Shown: one piece after another, positions 18,264 through 25,582 of the stretch
Numbering within the stretch: position 1 is the stretch's first letter
Layout: each line of letters starts with the position of its first letter
Origin: Nitrospirota bacterium
Lineage (GTDB): Bacteria > Nitrospirota > Thermodesulfovibrionia > UBA6902
NCBI GenBank assembly: GCA_016208905.1
Contig: JACQXG010000053.1
Location: 1-36,967, forward strand
DNA: 36,967 nucleotides
Reading direction: 5' to 3'
Position numbers and translations under genes: made by a program
Notes under the pieces: generated by a model
Database searches by the model: none
The model's input: only the letters and a program-made list of their open reading frames with translations
What the model was told of the DNA's origin: nothing

Positions 18264-19268
18264 CGTGAGTATTACCGGATCAAAGTGGCCGGGCATTGTC
18301 CTTCCGTCGCCTTCTGTAATTATCCTGAATACCTTTTCATGGTCAAATGAGGGCTTATACGGCCTTTTGCTGCGAAGGGCGTCATACTGGTCGCAAATAT
18401 TGTACAACCTTCCCTCAATCGGGATTGCCTCCCCCTGAAGACCTTTGGGGTATCCTGTGCCGTCCCATCTCTCGTGATGACTTATGGCGATTATCTCTGC
18501 CGTCTGAATAATTCTGGACTTCCTGCTGTTTAAAATATTGGCCCCTATAACTGTGTGGGTTTTCATCAGCGCAAATTCCTCAGGGCTGAGTTTTGCAGGT
18601 TTAAGGAGTATCTCTGCGGGAATGGCGATCTTACCGATATCATGCATCGGAGCAGCGTAAAAAATATTTTCGGCTGCGTCCTCTGTCCATCCCAATTTAT
18701 GGGCCAATATTTTGGCGTAATAGCCTGACCTTTTGATATGCGAGGCCGTGTCCTCGTCCTTATATTCGGCAACCTTGGTAAGCCTGTGTATCGTATCGAT
18801 ATAACTCTCTTTCAATTGGACCGTCTTGCGCTTTACCTCTGCGTCAAGCAATTCATTATGATGCTTAAGAAAATCCTCAAATTCTTTTATCCGCAGGAGA
18901 TTTTTTGCCCTTATGGCAACCTCTGCAGGGTCCACAGGTTTCAGAAGGAAGTCATTTGCGCCGGACTCAAGCCCTTTAAGCATGGACTCTCTTTCCATAA
19001 GGGCGGTAATTATAACTACAGGTATATGCTGAGTTGAGGGGTTTTCTTTGAGTTTCTTGCATGCCTCATATCCGTCCATTACCGGCATCATGATATCAAG
19101 AAAAATCAGATCGGGCTGAAACTTTTCTGTCTTCTCCAGGGCCTCAATGCCGTTCACTGCCGTCTCAAAAATATAGCCGTAATTTTTCAGTATGGCAGAC
19201 ATAAGCCTGCGGTTTCTCTCTTCGTCGTCAACTATGAGGACCCTGGGTTTCTTGGTTTCATCAGACAT
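18207..19268 (-). CDS. Response regulator with HD-GYP phosphodiesterase domain
   Basis: From ATG 19268 the protein has 353 residues. An upstream GTG at 19322 is in frame, but AAGGGGA sits just before ATG 19268 and the extra residues are low-complexity, so the later start is better. The receiver (about 8-125) has DDE, phosphoacceptor D58 ([13 protein letters not shown]) and LLKPVD. A coiled coil leads to the HD-GYP domain with [33 protein letters not shown] and [12 protein letters not shown]. The metal ligands and the GYP motif are intact, so cyclic di-GMP hydrolysis is expected. It is the last gene of the - strand kinase-receiver-HD-GYP operon and gives the pathway a second-messenger output. 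Confidence 0.93.
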   Translation of the reverse strand: MSDETKKPRVLIVDDEERNRRLMSAILKNYGYIFETAVNGIEALEKTEKFQPDLIFLDIMMPVMDGYEACKKLKENPSTQHIPVVIITALMERESMLKGLESGANDFLLKPVDPAEVAIRAKNLLRIKEFEDFLKHHNELLDAEVKRKTVQLKESYIDTIHRLTKVAEYKDEDTASHIKRSGYYAKILAHKLGWTEDAAENIFYAAPMHDIGKIAIPAEILLKPAKLSPEEFALMKTHTVIGANILNSRKSRIIQTAEIIAISHHERWDGTGYPKGLQGEAIPIEGRLYNICDQYDALRSKRPYKPSFDHEKVFRIITEGDGRTMPGHFDPVILTSFREIHTQFEKIYETYKD

Positions 19269-19286
19269 ATTTTTCCCCTTTTTAGC

Positions 19287-19327
19287 GAATAGTGAAGTAG
19301 AGGTATTTTTTTGACTATTCACTATTC
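19287..19327. repeat. Inverted and tandem heptamer repeat between two receiver genes
   Basis: GAATAGTGAA (19287-19296) and its inverse TTCACTATTC (19318-19327) flank a 21-base spacer. The right arm is part of a short tandem run of the heptamer TATTCAC. The TAG stop of the CheY-like gene (19322-19324) lies inside the run. This looks like a small interspersed repeat rather than a regulatory operator. Confidence 0.5.
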
Positions 19328-19690
19328 ACTGCCTTTTATAAATTTCTCAACCAATCCCATAAGCTTCTTTATATCAATTGGTTTTGTCATGCAACTGTCA
19401 AAGCCCTCTGAAATAAATTTCTCCAGGTCGCCTTTCATGGCATAAGAAGTTACCGCTATCACCGGGACATCCTTCATGCTTTCATCTGCGCGAATAGTAT
19501 TTAATGCCGATATGCCGTCCATTACAGGCATTTGTATGTCCATTAAAATCAGGGCCGGCATATGCTCTTTTGCGCTTATGACAGCCCGGTAGCCATTCTC
19601 GGCTTCTATTGTCTCATATCCGTAATTTCTGAGCGCAACCTTCAGAAGCTTACGGTTTTTGGCGTCATCGTCAACTATAAGTATCTTCAT
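19322..19690 (-). CDS. CheY/DivK-like single-domain response regulator
   Basis: This 122-residue receiver has DDD (7-9), phosphoacceptor D51 ([17 protein letters not shown]), T82 in VTSYA and K103 in [10 protein letters not shown]. It resembles DivK-type receivers that follow large hybrid-like kinases. It has no output domain. GTGAGGGGA precedes ATG 19690. It lies 6 bp after the stop of the membrane kinase and just before the HD-GYP regulator, so it is probably a phosphate carrier or allosteric partner in that pathway. Its extreme C-terminus (GSE-stop) is encoded by the heptamer repeat described at 19287-19327. Confidence 0.92.
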   Translation of the reverse strand: MKILIVDDDAKNRKLLKVALRNYGYETIEAENGYRAVISAKEHMPALILMDIQMPVMDGISALNTIRADESMKDVPVIAVTSYAMKGDLEKFISEGFDSCMTKPIDIKKLMGLVEKFIKGSE

Positions 19691-19696
19691 GTCCCC

Positions 19697-22600
19697 TCAC
19701 TTATTCAATACCCTGATCATCTCCTCAATATTCTCTCCGTCTTCCCTGTAAACCGCAGTCTTTACGGTATTTGGATGTCCATTATCTTTTAATACTGCGC
19801 CTATCCTGACGGCTGCATGTTCCATGGTCTGCCTGTCTGCGTCAAGAAGGATTATGCAATAGCAGTCATTGTCTTCATTATATGTTATTACTTCATATTT
19901 ACGGATAGTCTCTTTCAGGGCTTTAACAATAGAGACGTGATTATCGGGCATATTCATTTCGTGAAATTTTACATTCATCAATCCAAACTGACGGTCATTC
20001 CTTTTATAGTAAGAGAGGAACCTGTCAAAATGCGCCAAAAAGCGCTGCCATGTAAGGACCCTTCTTAAAGGGTCTATAATTCTTTTTTCAACCGGTTGTT
20101 TTGCCTTGCGTGGAATCACAAATATAAACTTGCTCCCGTGACCGGGCTCGCTTTCAACCCATATCCTGCCTCCGTGAAGTTTTACAAGTTGTCTGCACAG
20201 ATTGAGTCCGAGCCCTGTACCGGGGCGCTTCTTCAACATCGGCGACGCGAGCTGCTGAAAGGGTTGAAAAAGCCTTGCACGGTCTTCCTCAGAGATGCCT
20301 ACCCCGGAGTCCTCGACACTGATTCCGATGAAATCAGTTAAAAATCCCCCCTCACCCCCCTTTGCCAAAGGGGGGATTCCCATACTCTGAACTCTTAACT
20401 CTGAACTCTGAACTCTCCGCGCCTGCACACGCACGGAACCCCCGTCCATTGTAAACTTAAAGGCATTACTCAGGAGATTGAACAAAACCTGCTTTATCTT
20501 TCTCTCGTCCGCTGTAACAGCGCCAAGCCCTTCCTCAACTTCAGCCTCAAGCCTTATGCCGTACTTCAGTACCTTTTCCCTGAACATAACAAGGCTCCTG
20601 TCAATAAGTCCTTTCAGGTCGAATTCCGAGAGCTCAAGCTCCATTTTACCCGCCTCGATCTTAGATAAATCAAGGATGTCATTTATCAGCGCAAGCAGAT
20701 GTTTCCCGCTGTCATAAATGTCCGTCAGATACTCCTTCTGCTCATCCGAAGTTGCGCCCGCCATTCCGTCAATCATCAACTGTGAAAAACCGATGATCGA
20801 ATTAAGCGGCGTCCTCAGCTCATGCGACATGTTTGCGAGGAAATCCGATTTGGCCCTGTTTGCGGTCTCTGCCTGAAGCCTTGCCTCCTCAAGCTCCCTG
20901 GTCCGGTCCTTCACATTTTCTTCAAGCCCTTCAATGAGCTTTCTGTTCTCGATAGCAATGGATGCGTAGTTGGAAAAGAGGCGAAAGATATGCGCCTTCT
21001 TCTTTGTAAAAAACATCGGCTCTCCGCTGTAGAGAGTGAGCACTCCCATCGCGTCGGCATCTGAATCAAGCATCGGTATCGCCATCAGGGAACGATAACC
21101 TCTTTTAATTGCCTCTGCGCTGCATGATGATAACGAGGGGGCGGCTTCCATATCCTGCAGTATTATCGGCGTCATTGCCTTTAAGGCCTTGCTGGAGGGG
21201 CATTCGGGAGTCGTGAGGATATCCGGTTTGCTGTTTACGCTTAATAAATTTCCATACTCATATCCTGCACAGGCAACAGGTTTCACCTTATCGCATCCTT
21301 CTCCAACAACCCCGAGCCATGACATCCTGAGCCCGAAATTTCTCGTCACAATATTACATATAGCTTCATACAGGTTTTCCGTCAGGAGCACTGCGGAAAT
21401 AACATTAAATGAATCTGCAAGGGCCATAAGCTCTTTCCCGTATTCGACCAGGCCTTGTTCCAGCGTCTTTCTCTCTGTGATGTCCTGCACTGTCCCTGCC
21501 ATTTTAACCGGCCTGCCTGCCTCGTCAAGAATTACTTCCGCCTGTTCATGCACAATGCCCTCCGAGCCGTCCGGCAAAAGAATACGGTGGTCGATGCTGT
21601 AGGGCTTTCTACCGGATAAAGCCTGATTTACTGCTTCTGTCACAAACTCCCTGTCGTCAGGATGGACGGAATTCAAAAAGGCCTCATATGTTGCGCCAAA
21701 TTCCTGCGGCGATAAACCGAAGATACGATAGATCTCATCAGACCAGCGCAGTTCATTCCTTGCTATGTCCCAATCCCAGTTCCCAAGACGGGCGATCCGC
21801 TGGGCATTGCTGAGGCTGGCTTCACTTACCTTAAACGCCTTCAGGAGGCGGGCATTATTTATAGCCAGCGCCGCTGTGTTGGCAAGAGATACCGCGAGCT
21901 CTTCGTCCTCCTGCGTAAAGACCCCTGCGCCTGCCTGATTGGGGAGTATCTTATCTGTAAAATACAGCCTGCCGATGACCTTTTCGTGAAGGATTATAGG
22001 CACTCCCAGGAAAGACTTCATATGGGGGTGCCCCTCAGGAAACCCGAAGGATGCGGGATGTGCCGGTATATCGTCAATACGCAGCGGTTTGCCCTCCTGG
22101 AGAAGATATGCCAGCAGCCCTCTTCTCTGCGGCAAAGCTGTTTTCTCCTTCAGTTGTTCGACCATCTCAGGTTCGATACCGGCAGGGATAAAATGCTCGT
22201 ATTCGCCGTTGTCTTTAATAGTGCTTACGATTGCGTATCTTGAGCCGATGAGGCCTCTGGCCTTTTCCACGATTAATCTCAGAAGCCCGTCAATATCAAG
22301 CTCGCTGATGATTTCGTTTGATACTGTGTAAAGCGACTTAAGATTGCCGGCCAGTCTGATATTTTTATCAAAGGCGATATCAAGGGTCTGCGCCATCTGA
22401 TTAAAACTCCTCGCCGTGTCCCCGATCTCGTCCCTGTTTTTTGTATCAACGCTTACCTTGAAATTCCCTTTCTCAATCTCTTCTGCCGCCTTCTTGAGCC
22501 GTATTATCGGAGTGACGATAGTCCGCCGCATAAAAATAACCAAGGGCGCGGCAATCAACACAAAAACCAGGATGAGATAGAGCCTGATGCGGTCGTACTC

Positions 22601-23152
22601 CTCAATCTCCGTGTTATAGTGGGTTTCAAAAACTTTTGTGAGCCTGTCTATTTCATTTACATAACCATGGACCCTTGTATCATATTTATCAAGCAGCGTC
22701 CGGACCTCTTCTTCCGGCATGTCGTCAGGAAGCGCCAGCACCTTTAAAAGTATGGGCTTCAGCGCAGTATGCCATTCATCAGCAATACGCCTGAAATAAA
22801 GCGCTGTCTCTTCCCCATGATAAGCAATAGGCTTGATATTAAGCGCGGCATTGCCTTCCTCCAGCTCCTTAAGTATCTTTTCAAATATGGTGATCTCATA
22901 TTCGAGTTCTTCCAGAGAAAAGGCCCTTCCTGGCCCGGTCCCCCGGACCGTCTTTTCCGATAAATTATGCGCCAGCCACGCCATTTCAAAAGAGCGGAAC
23001 CGCATCTGTCCCGCGTAGTTCATCTTTGCAGCCTCGCCTTCTATATGGCGCGTAAAATAAAAACTCTCATACACAAAGACGATTATAAAAGACAGGATGA
23101 TGATGCTTATGAAGATAAATTTTGCAGTGAGAGTTTTAAATATAGCAATCAA
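19697..23152 (-). CDS. Large membrane sensor kinase with NarX/PilJ-like sensor and degenerate GGDEF tail
   Basis: This 1151-residue protein starts at TTG 23152, supported by AAGGAGA (23159-23165) six bases upstream; the next ATG would remove the first membrane helix. In order: TM1 (about 8-29), periplasmic helical sensor with AGQMRFRSFE (48-57), TM2 (about 190-210), HAMP, GAF (about 280-440), PAS_3 (about 455-570), a second GAF (about 590-740), and HisKA with H777 (ANMSHELRTPLNS). HATPase has its N box at LLSNAFKF, DSGVGI and GTGLGL. The C-terminal 135 residues look like a GGDEF fold (DPLRRVLTWQRFLAHFDRFL) lacking the catalytic motif. A 25-residue repeat-derived insert lies in HATPase at about 912-937. 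It is the first gene of an operon with two receiver genes. Confidence 0.92.
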   Translation of the reverse strand: MIAIFKTLTAKFIFISIIILSFIIVFVYESFYFTRHIEGEAAKMNYAGQMRFRSFEMAWLAHNLSEKTVRGTGPGRAFSLEELEYEITIFEKILKELEEGNAALNIKPIAYHGEETALYFRRIADEWHTALKPILLKVLALPDDMPEEEVRTLLDKYDTRVHGYVNEIDRLTKVFETHYNTEIEEYDRIRLYLILVFVLIAAPLVIFMRRTIVTPIIRLKKAAEEIEKGNFKVSVDTKNRDEIGDTARSFNQMAQTLDIAFDKNIRLAGNLKSLYTVSNEIISELDIDGLLRLIVEKARGLIGSRYAIVSTIKDNGEYEHFIPAGIEPEMVEQLKEKTALPQRRGLLAYLLQEGKPLRIDDIPAHPASFGFPEGHPHMKSFLGVPIILHEKVIGRLYFTDKILPNQAGAGVFTQEDEELAVSLANTAALAINNARLLKAFKVSEASLSNAQRIARLGNWDWDIARNELRWSDEIYRIFGLSPQEFGATYEAFLNSVHPDDREFVTEAVNQALSGRKPYSIDHRILLPDGSEGIVHEQAEVILDEAGRPVKMAGTVQDITERKTLEQGLVEYGKELMALADSFNVISAVLLTENLYEAICNIVTRNFGLRMSWLGVVGEGCDKVKPVACAGYEYGNLLSVNSKPDILTTPECPSSKALKAMTPIILQDMEAAPSLSSCSAEAIKRGYRSLMAIPMLDSDADAMGVLTLYSGEPMFFTKKKAHIFRLFSNYASIAIENRKLIEGLEENVKDRTRELEEARLQAETANRAKSDFLANMSHELRTPLNSIIGFSQLMIDGMAGATSDEQKEYLTDIYDSGKHLLALINDILDLSKIEAGKMELELSEFDLKGLIDRSLVMFREKVLKYGIRLEAEVEEGLGAVTADERKIKQVLFNLLSNAFKFTMDGGSVRVQARRVQSSELRVQSMGIPPLAKGGEGGFLTDFIGISVEDSGVGISEEDRARLFQPFQQLASPMLKKRPGTGLGLNLCRQLVKLHGGRIWVESEPGHGSKFIFVIPRKAKQPVEKRIIDPLRRVLTWQRFLAHFDRFLSYYKRNDRQFGLMNVKFHEMNMPDNHVSIVKALKETIRKYEVITYNEDNDCYCIILLDADRQTMEHAAVRIGAVLKDNGHPNTVKTAVYREDGENIEEMIRVLNK
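20342..20416. repeat. Interspersed repeat inserted in frame in the kinase gene
   Basis: The left half is a G/C dyad: CCCCCCTTT (20355-20363) and AAAGGGGGG (20367-20375) pair around GCC, flanked by AATCCCCC (20343-20350) and GGGGGATT (20371-20378). The right half (20384-20416) is a tandem run of the heptamer ACTCTGA, about 4.7 copies with one variant. The total is 75 bp, a multiple of three. On the coding (-) strand it yields RVQSSELRVQS followed by GIPPLAKGGEGGF, unlike any HATPase sequence. Peptides such as PPLAKGGEGGF are known to me as translations of an interspersed repeat in several bacterial lineages. Confidence 0.75.
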
Positions 23153-23580
23153 TTATCTTCTCCTTGAGCCCGGAATAAATAACCTGGAGTTTCAGACAAA
23201 TAATTTTTATTGAATTACCGGAACAGATATTTTCTCCACCACGTCCCTAAAGGTTGTAATCAGCGGCGTTATGTTATTTTTTGATGCAATAGAGGAATAA
23301 ATCAATATCCCCTTCCCCCTTCAATTGCGATAAAATAAGTATATCACAGTTAAAGATCCGATAATAGAATCCGCATCCATCAACCTGTTTCAATCCTGAT
23401 TTTACCTTACAGTTACTTTAAATTATACATGTAAGGGTGTTACGGCAAGGCCGCTCGCCTGATTTATGCAACATTAAGGTTCATATGATTTATATCATTG
23501 CAGGCATTCCGGAATTTAATTAAATTATTAAGCAGTATCTTTGACTTTGTGCTGTTTTATCATGCGAGGGTGAATATTGT
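23153..23580. other. 428-bp divergent intergenic region
   Basis: This region separates the - strand kinase from the + strand CBS gene. On the left is the strong ribosome site for the TTG-started kinase. On the right is an FNR/DNR-type palindrome (23485-23498), a TAAATT -10 box (23521-23526) and a GAGGGTGA ribosome site before ATG 23581. I see no gene, tRNA or clear terminator in the middle 300 bp. Confidence 0.6.
23485..23498. promoter_or_regulatory. FNR/DNR-type operator before the CBS-HPP operon
   Basis: ATGATTTATATCAT has TGAT/ATCA half-sites with four central bases, the spacing of FNR/DNR/CRP-family boxes (TTGAT-N4-ATCAA). It differs by one base from the two boxes before norC. A candidate -10 TAAATT (23521-23526) would give a start near 23533, placing the box centre (23491.5) at -41.5, the class II activator position. 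Confidence 0.65.
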
Positions 23581-24198
23581 ATGAGTAAATATGGGGAAGA
23601 AAAGAGCGTCCCTGTTAAAATCGACATATCAGATGCAGACATCATTGATGCGATGAAGGACATCCCGGGATATCTGGATATCACTCCGGGAGACTTTAAG
23701 GAGTTGTACAAGTTTGCATATAAGCATGCCCTGTCACGTATCACGCGCTCTGTTAAAGCCAGAGACATTATGACCAGGGACGTAATCTCAGTGGAAAAAG
23801 ATGTCTCTCTAAAGAGGGTCGCAGAGCTGATGGCACGGCACGCGATATCCGGAATTCCCGTTGTTAAGAAGGACAAAAAAGTGGTGGGGGTCATATCAGA
23901 AAAAGATTTTCTCTCCAGTATGGGGGCAAAAAGTTCAAAATCATTCATGAGGGTCATAGCCGAATGCCTGAAAGGGAAAGGGTGTGTCGCGGTGTCTATC
24001 AAAGAACAAAGTGCGCGTGACATCATGACAGCACCTGCCATAACCGTTGGTGAAGAAGCCACTATTAATGAGATTGCCGATATCTTTACAGAAAAAAATA
24101 TCAACAGGGTCCCTGTTATTAATCTGGATGGCGTATTAACGGGGATTGTTTCCAGGGCTGATATTGTACGGGCATCGGTTATCAAGGACAAACCGTGA
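23581..24198 (+). CDS. CBS-domain pair protein
   Basis: This 205-residue soluble protein has an N-terminal helical region (about 15-55, DAMKDIPGYLDITPGDFKEL) and two CBS motifs: 58-113 (ARDIMTRDVISV, ISGIPVV, VVGVISEKDFL) and 143-200 (ARDIMTAPAITV, INRVPVI, LTGIVSRADIVRA). CBS pairs bind adenine nucleotides or related ligands and often regulate attached or neighbouring proteins. The stop overlaps the GTG start of the HPP membrane gene, so the two are coupled; the CBS protein likely gates or senses for it. In some genomes HPP and CBS domains are fused, which supports a joint role. An FNR/DNR-type box lies upstream. Confidence 0.9.
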   Translation: MSKYGEEKSVPVKIDISDADIIDAMKDIPGYLDITPGDFKELYKFAYKHALSRITRSVKARDIMTRDVISVEKDVSLKRVAELMARHAISGIPVVKKDKKVVGVISEKDFLSSMGAKSSKSFMRVIAECLKGKGCVAVSIKEQSARDIMTAPAITVGEEATINEIADIFTEKNINRVPVINLDGVLTGIVSRADIVRASVIKDKP

Positions 24199-24764
24199 CA
24201 ACTCAGGAGAAGTCATCAAATATGCTTGGAGGGTATTTCGGTAAAATGAAGGGGACCACCAACAGCCCTCCGTCGGTCAGTCTATCAGAGATTGTCTGGT
24301 CATGGACAGGCGCTTTCCTTGGAATAGCCGCAGTAGCTTATATAAACTTCAACATACTTGCCGGCACGGACCTTACTATGCTTATAGGTTCTTTCGGGGC
24401 ATCAGCGGTACTTATCTATGGCGCTGTAAGAAGTCCGCTGGCCCAGCCGAGAAATCTCCTCGGCGGGCATGTCATCTCCGCAGTTATAGGTGTCGCGAGT
24501 TATCAGATGTTTAATGAACATATGTGGATGGCGGCCTCTGTATCTGTTGCCACTGCGATTGCGTTTATGCATGCGACTAAGACCCTTCATCCTCCAGGGG
24601 GAGCTACTGCGTTGATAGCTGTTATAGGCAGTGAGGAAATACATAATATGGGATTTTATTATGTAATAGTTCCTGTGGGAATCGGCGCATCAATTATGCT
24701 GGTGGTTGCGCTATTGATAAATAATATAGCAAGAAACAGAAGATACCCGGAATTCTGGATATAG
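24195..24764 (+). CDS. HPP-family integral membrane protein (possible nitrite transporter)
   Basis: This 189-residue protein begins at GTG 24195, overlapping the CBS gene stop. About five hydrophobic segments are seen (near 38-52, 62-78, 90-105, 111-127 and 153-178). Family signatures are GSFGASAVLIYGAVRSPLAQPRN (split by a loop) and LHPPGGATAL (131-140), which gives the HPP name. Cyanobacterial and plastid HPP proteins have been reported to transport nitrite. That activity would fit the NO reductase genes immediately downstream and the shared operator type, but transport here is inferred. The next gene begins 121 bp later behind its own promoter. Confidence 0.9.
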   Translation: MTTQEKSSNMLGGYFGKMKGTTNSPPSVSLSEIVWSWTGAFLGIAAVAYINFNILAGTDLTMLIGSFGASAVLIYGAVRSPLAQPRNLLGGHVISAVIGVASYQMFNEHMWMAASVSVATAIAFMHATKTLHPPGGATALIAVIGSEEIHNMGFYYVIVPVGIGASIMLVVALLINNIARNRRYPEFWI

Positions 24765-24789
24765 ACATTCCAGCAGGGCTTTTCCTGAT

Positions 24790-24817
24790 ATGATTTAAAT
24801 CATATGATTTAAATCAT
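24790..24817. promoter_or_regulatory. Tandem FNR/DNR-type operators and promoter of norCB
   Basis: Two identical 14-bp palindromes ATGATTTAAATCAT abut head to tail (24790-24803 and 24804-24817). Each has TGAT-N4-ATCA half-sites of the FNR/DNR/NNR family. A -10 box TATAAA (24840-24845) predicts a start at about 24852. The second box is then centred at -41.5 (class II activation) and the first at -55.5. An NO- or oxygen-sensing activator is the likely ligand. Confidence 0.75.
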
Positions 24818-24885
24818 TGTGTTAGTATCTTCGATTGTATATAAATAACCTCTAATTATCACAACTTCTGAAAGGAGGATCATCA

Positions 24886-25557
24886 ATGAGCAACAATGCT
24901 GCAAAGCACCTTTTCATCTGGGGGAGCGTACTCTGTTTTGTTATTCTCATTGTTCTTACGGTCGATACCATGGGAAAACTTGACAGCAGGGCTCCGGAAA
25001 TAACGGCAGAAGTTGATGCCGGGAAAAAAGTGTGGCACAAATATGACTGTATCGGCTGTCATACGATTCTCGGCAATGGCTCGTACTTTGCCCCTGATAT
25101 GACCAAGGCAACTGTCCGCAAGCCCAAGGGCTATCTTAAAAAATTCATTATGAACCCGAGGGCGATAAGACCGGATGCCGCCATGCCTGTGCTGGGCCTT
25201 TCGGAAAAAGAGGCGAACGACCTGATGGCTTTCCTTGACTGGATGTCAAAAGTGGACACAAATAACTGGCCGCCTCCGCCCATACTGGCCCAGGCCGCTG
25301 CAGGGAAGGCCGCAAGCGCTGGTCAGGTCCTTTTTCAGCAGCATGACTGCGCGGCATGTCATCAGATAAGGGGAATTGGTGGTGTTGCAGGCCCTGATCT
25401 TACGAATGCAGGATCAAAGCAGCCTGATCCGGAGTGGCATATTGCCCATTTAAAAGATCCTGCAGCTCTTGCGCCTGACTCTGCAATGCCAGCCTTTAAC
25501 GAGCTGAGCGACCAGGAACTGAGGGACCTCGCAGAGTATCTGGTAACGCTGAAATAA
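24886..25557 (+). CDS. norC: Nitric oxide reductase cytochrome c subunit NorC, dihaem form
   Basis: This 223-residue protein has one N-terminal membrane anchor (about 8-28) and a NorC domain with CIGCHTILGNGSYFAPD (55-71), the family signature. The haem c ligands are H59 and probably M100. Ordinary NorC is about 150 residues with a single haem. Here a second c-type domain is appended after a Pro-rich linker (NNWPPPP): CAACH (155-159) and a probable Met ligand in DSAMPAFNEL. The protein is therefore predicted to carry two haems c in the periplasm, passing electrons to NorB. AAAGGAGG precedes the ATG, and norB follows 25 bp later. The extra haem could take the place of a soluble donor cytochrome. 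Confidence 0.92.
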   Translation: MSNNAAKHLFIWGSVLCFVILIVLTVDTMGKLDSRAPEITAEVDAGKKVWHKYDCIGCHTILGNGSYFAPDMTKATVRKPKGYLKKFIMNPRAIRPDAAMPVLGLSEKEANDLMAFLDWMSKVDTNNWPPPPILAQAAAGKAASAGQVLFQQHDCAACHQIRGIGGVAGPDLTNAGSKQPDPEWHIAHLKDPAALAPDSAMPAFNELSDQELRDLAEYLVTLK

Positions 25558-25582
25558 TTTATTTCAATATGGAGGATTATTA

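Noticed and set aside
23388-23402. GTTTCAATCC stretch resembling the start of a CRISPR repeat
   Set aside because: It occurs once, with no regularly spaced copies and no cas genes in the window.
23520-24191. 223-codon open frame on - opposite the CBS gene
   Set aside because: The + strand frame has two clear CBS motifs and a good ribosome site; the antisense product has no family pattern.
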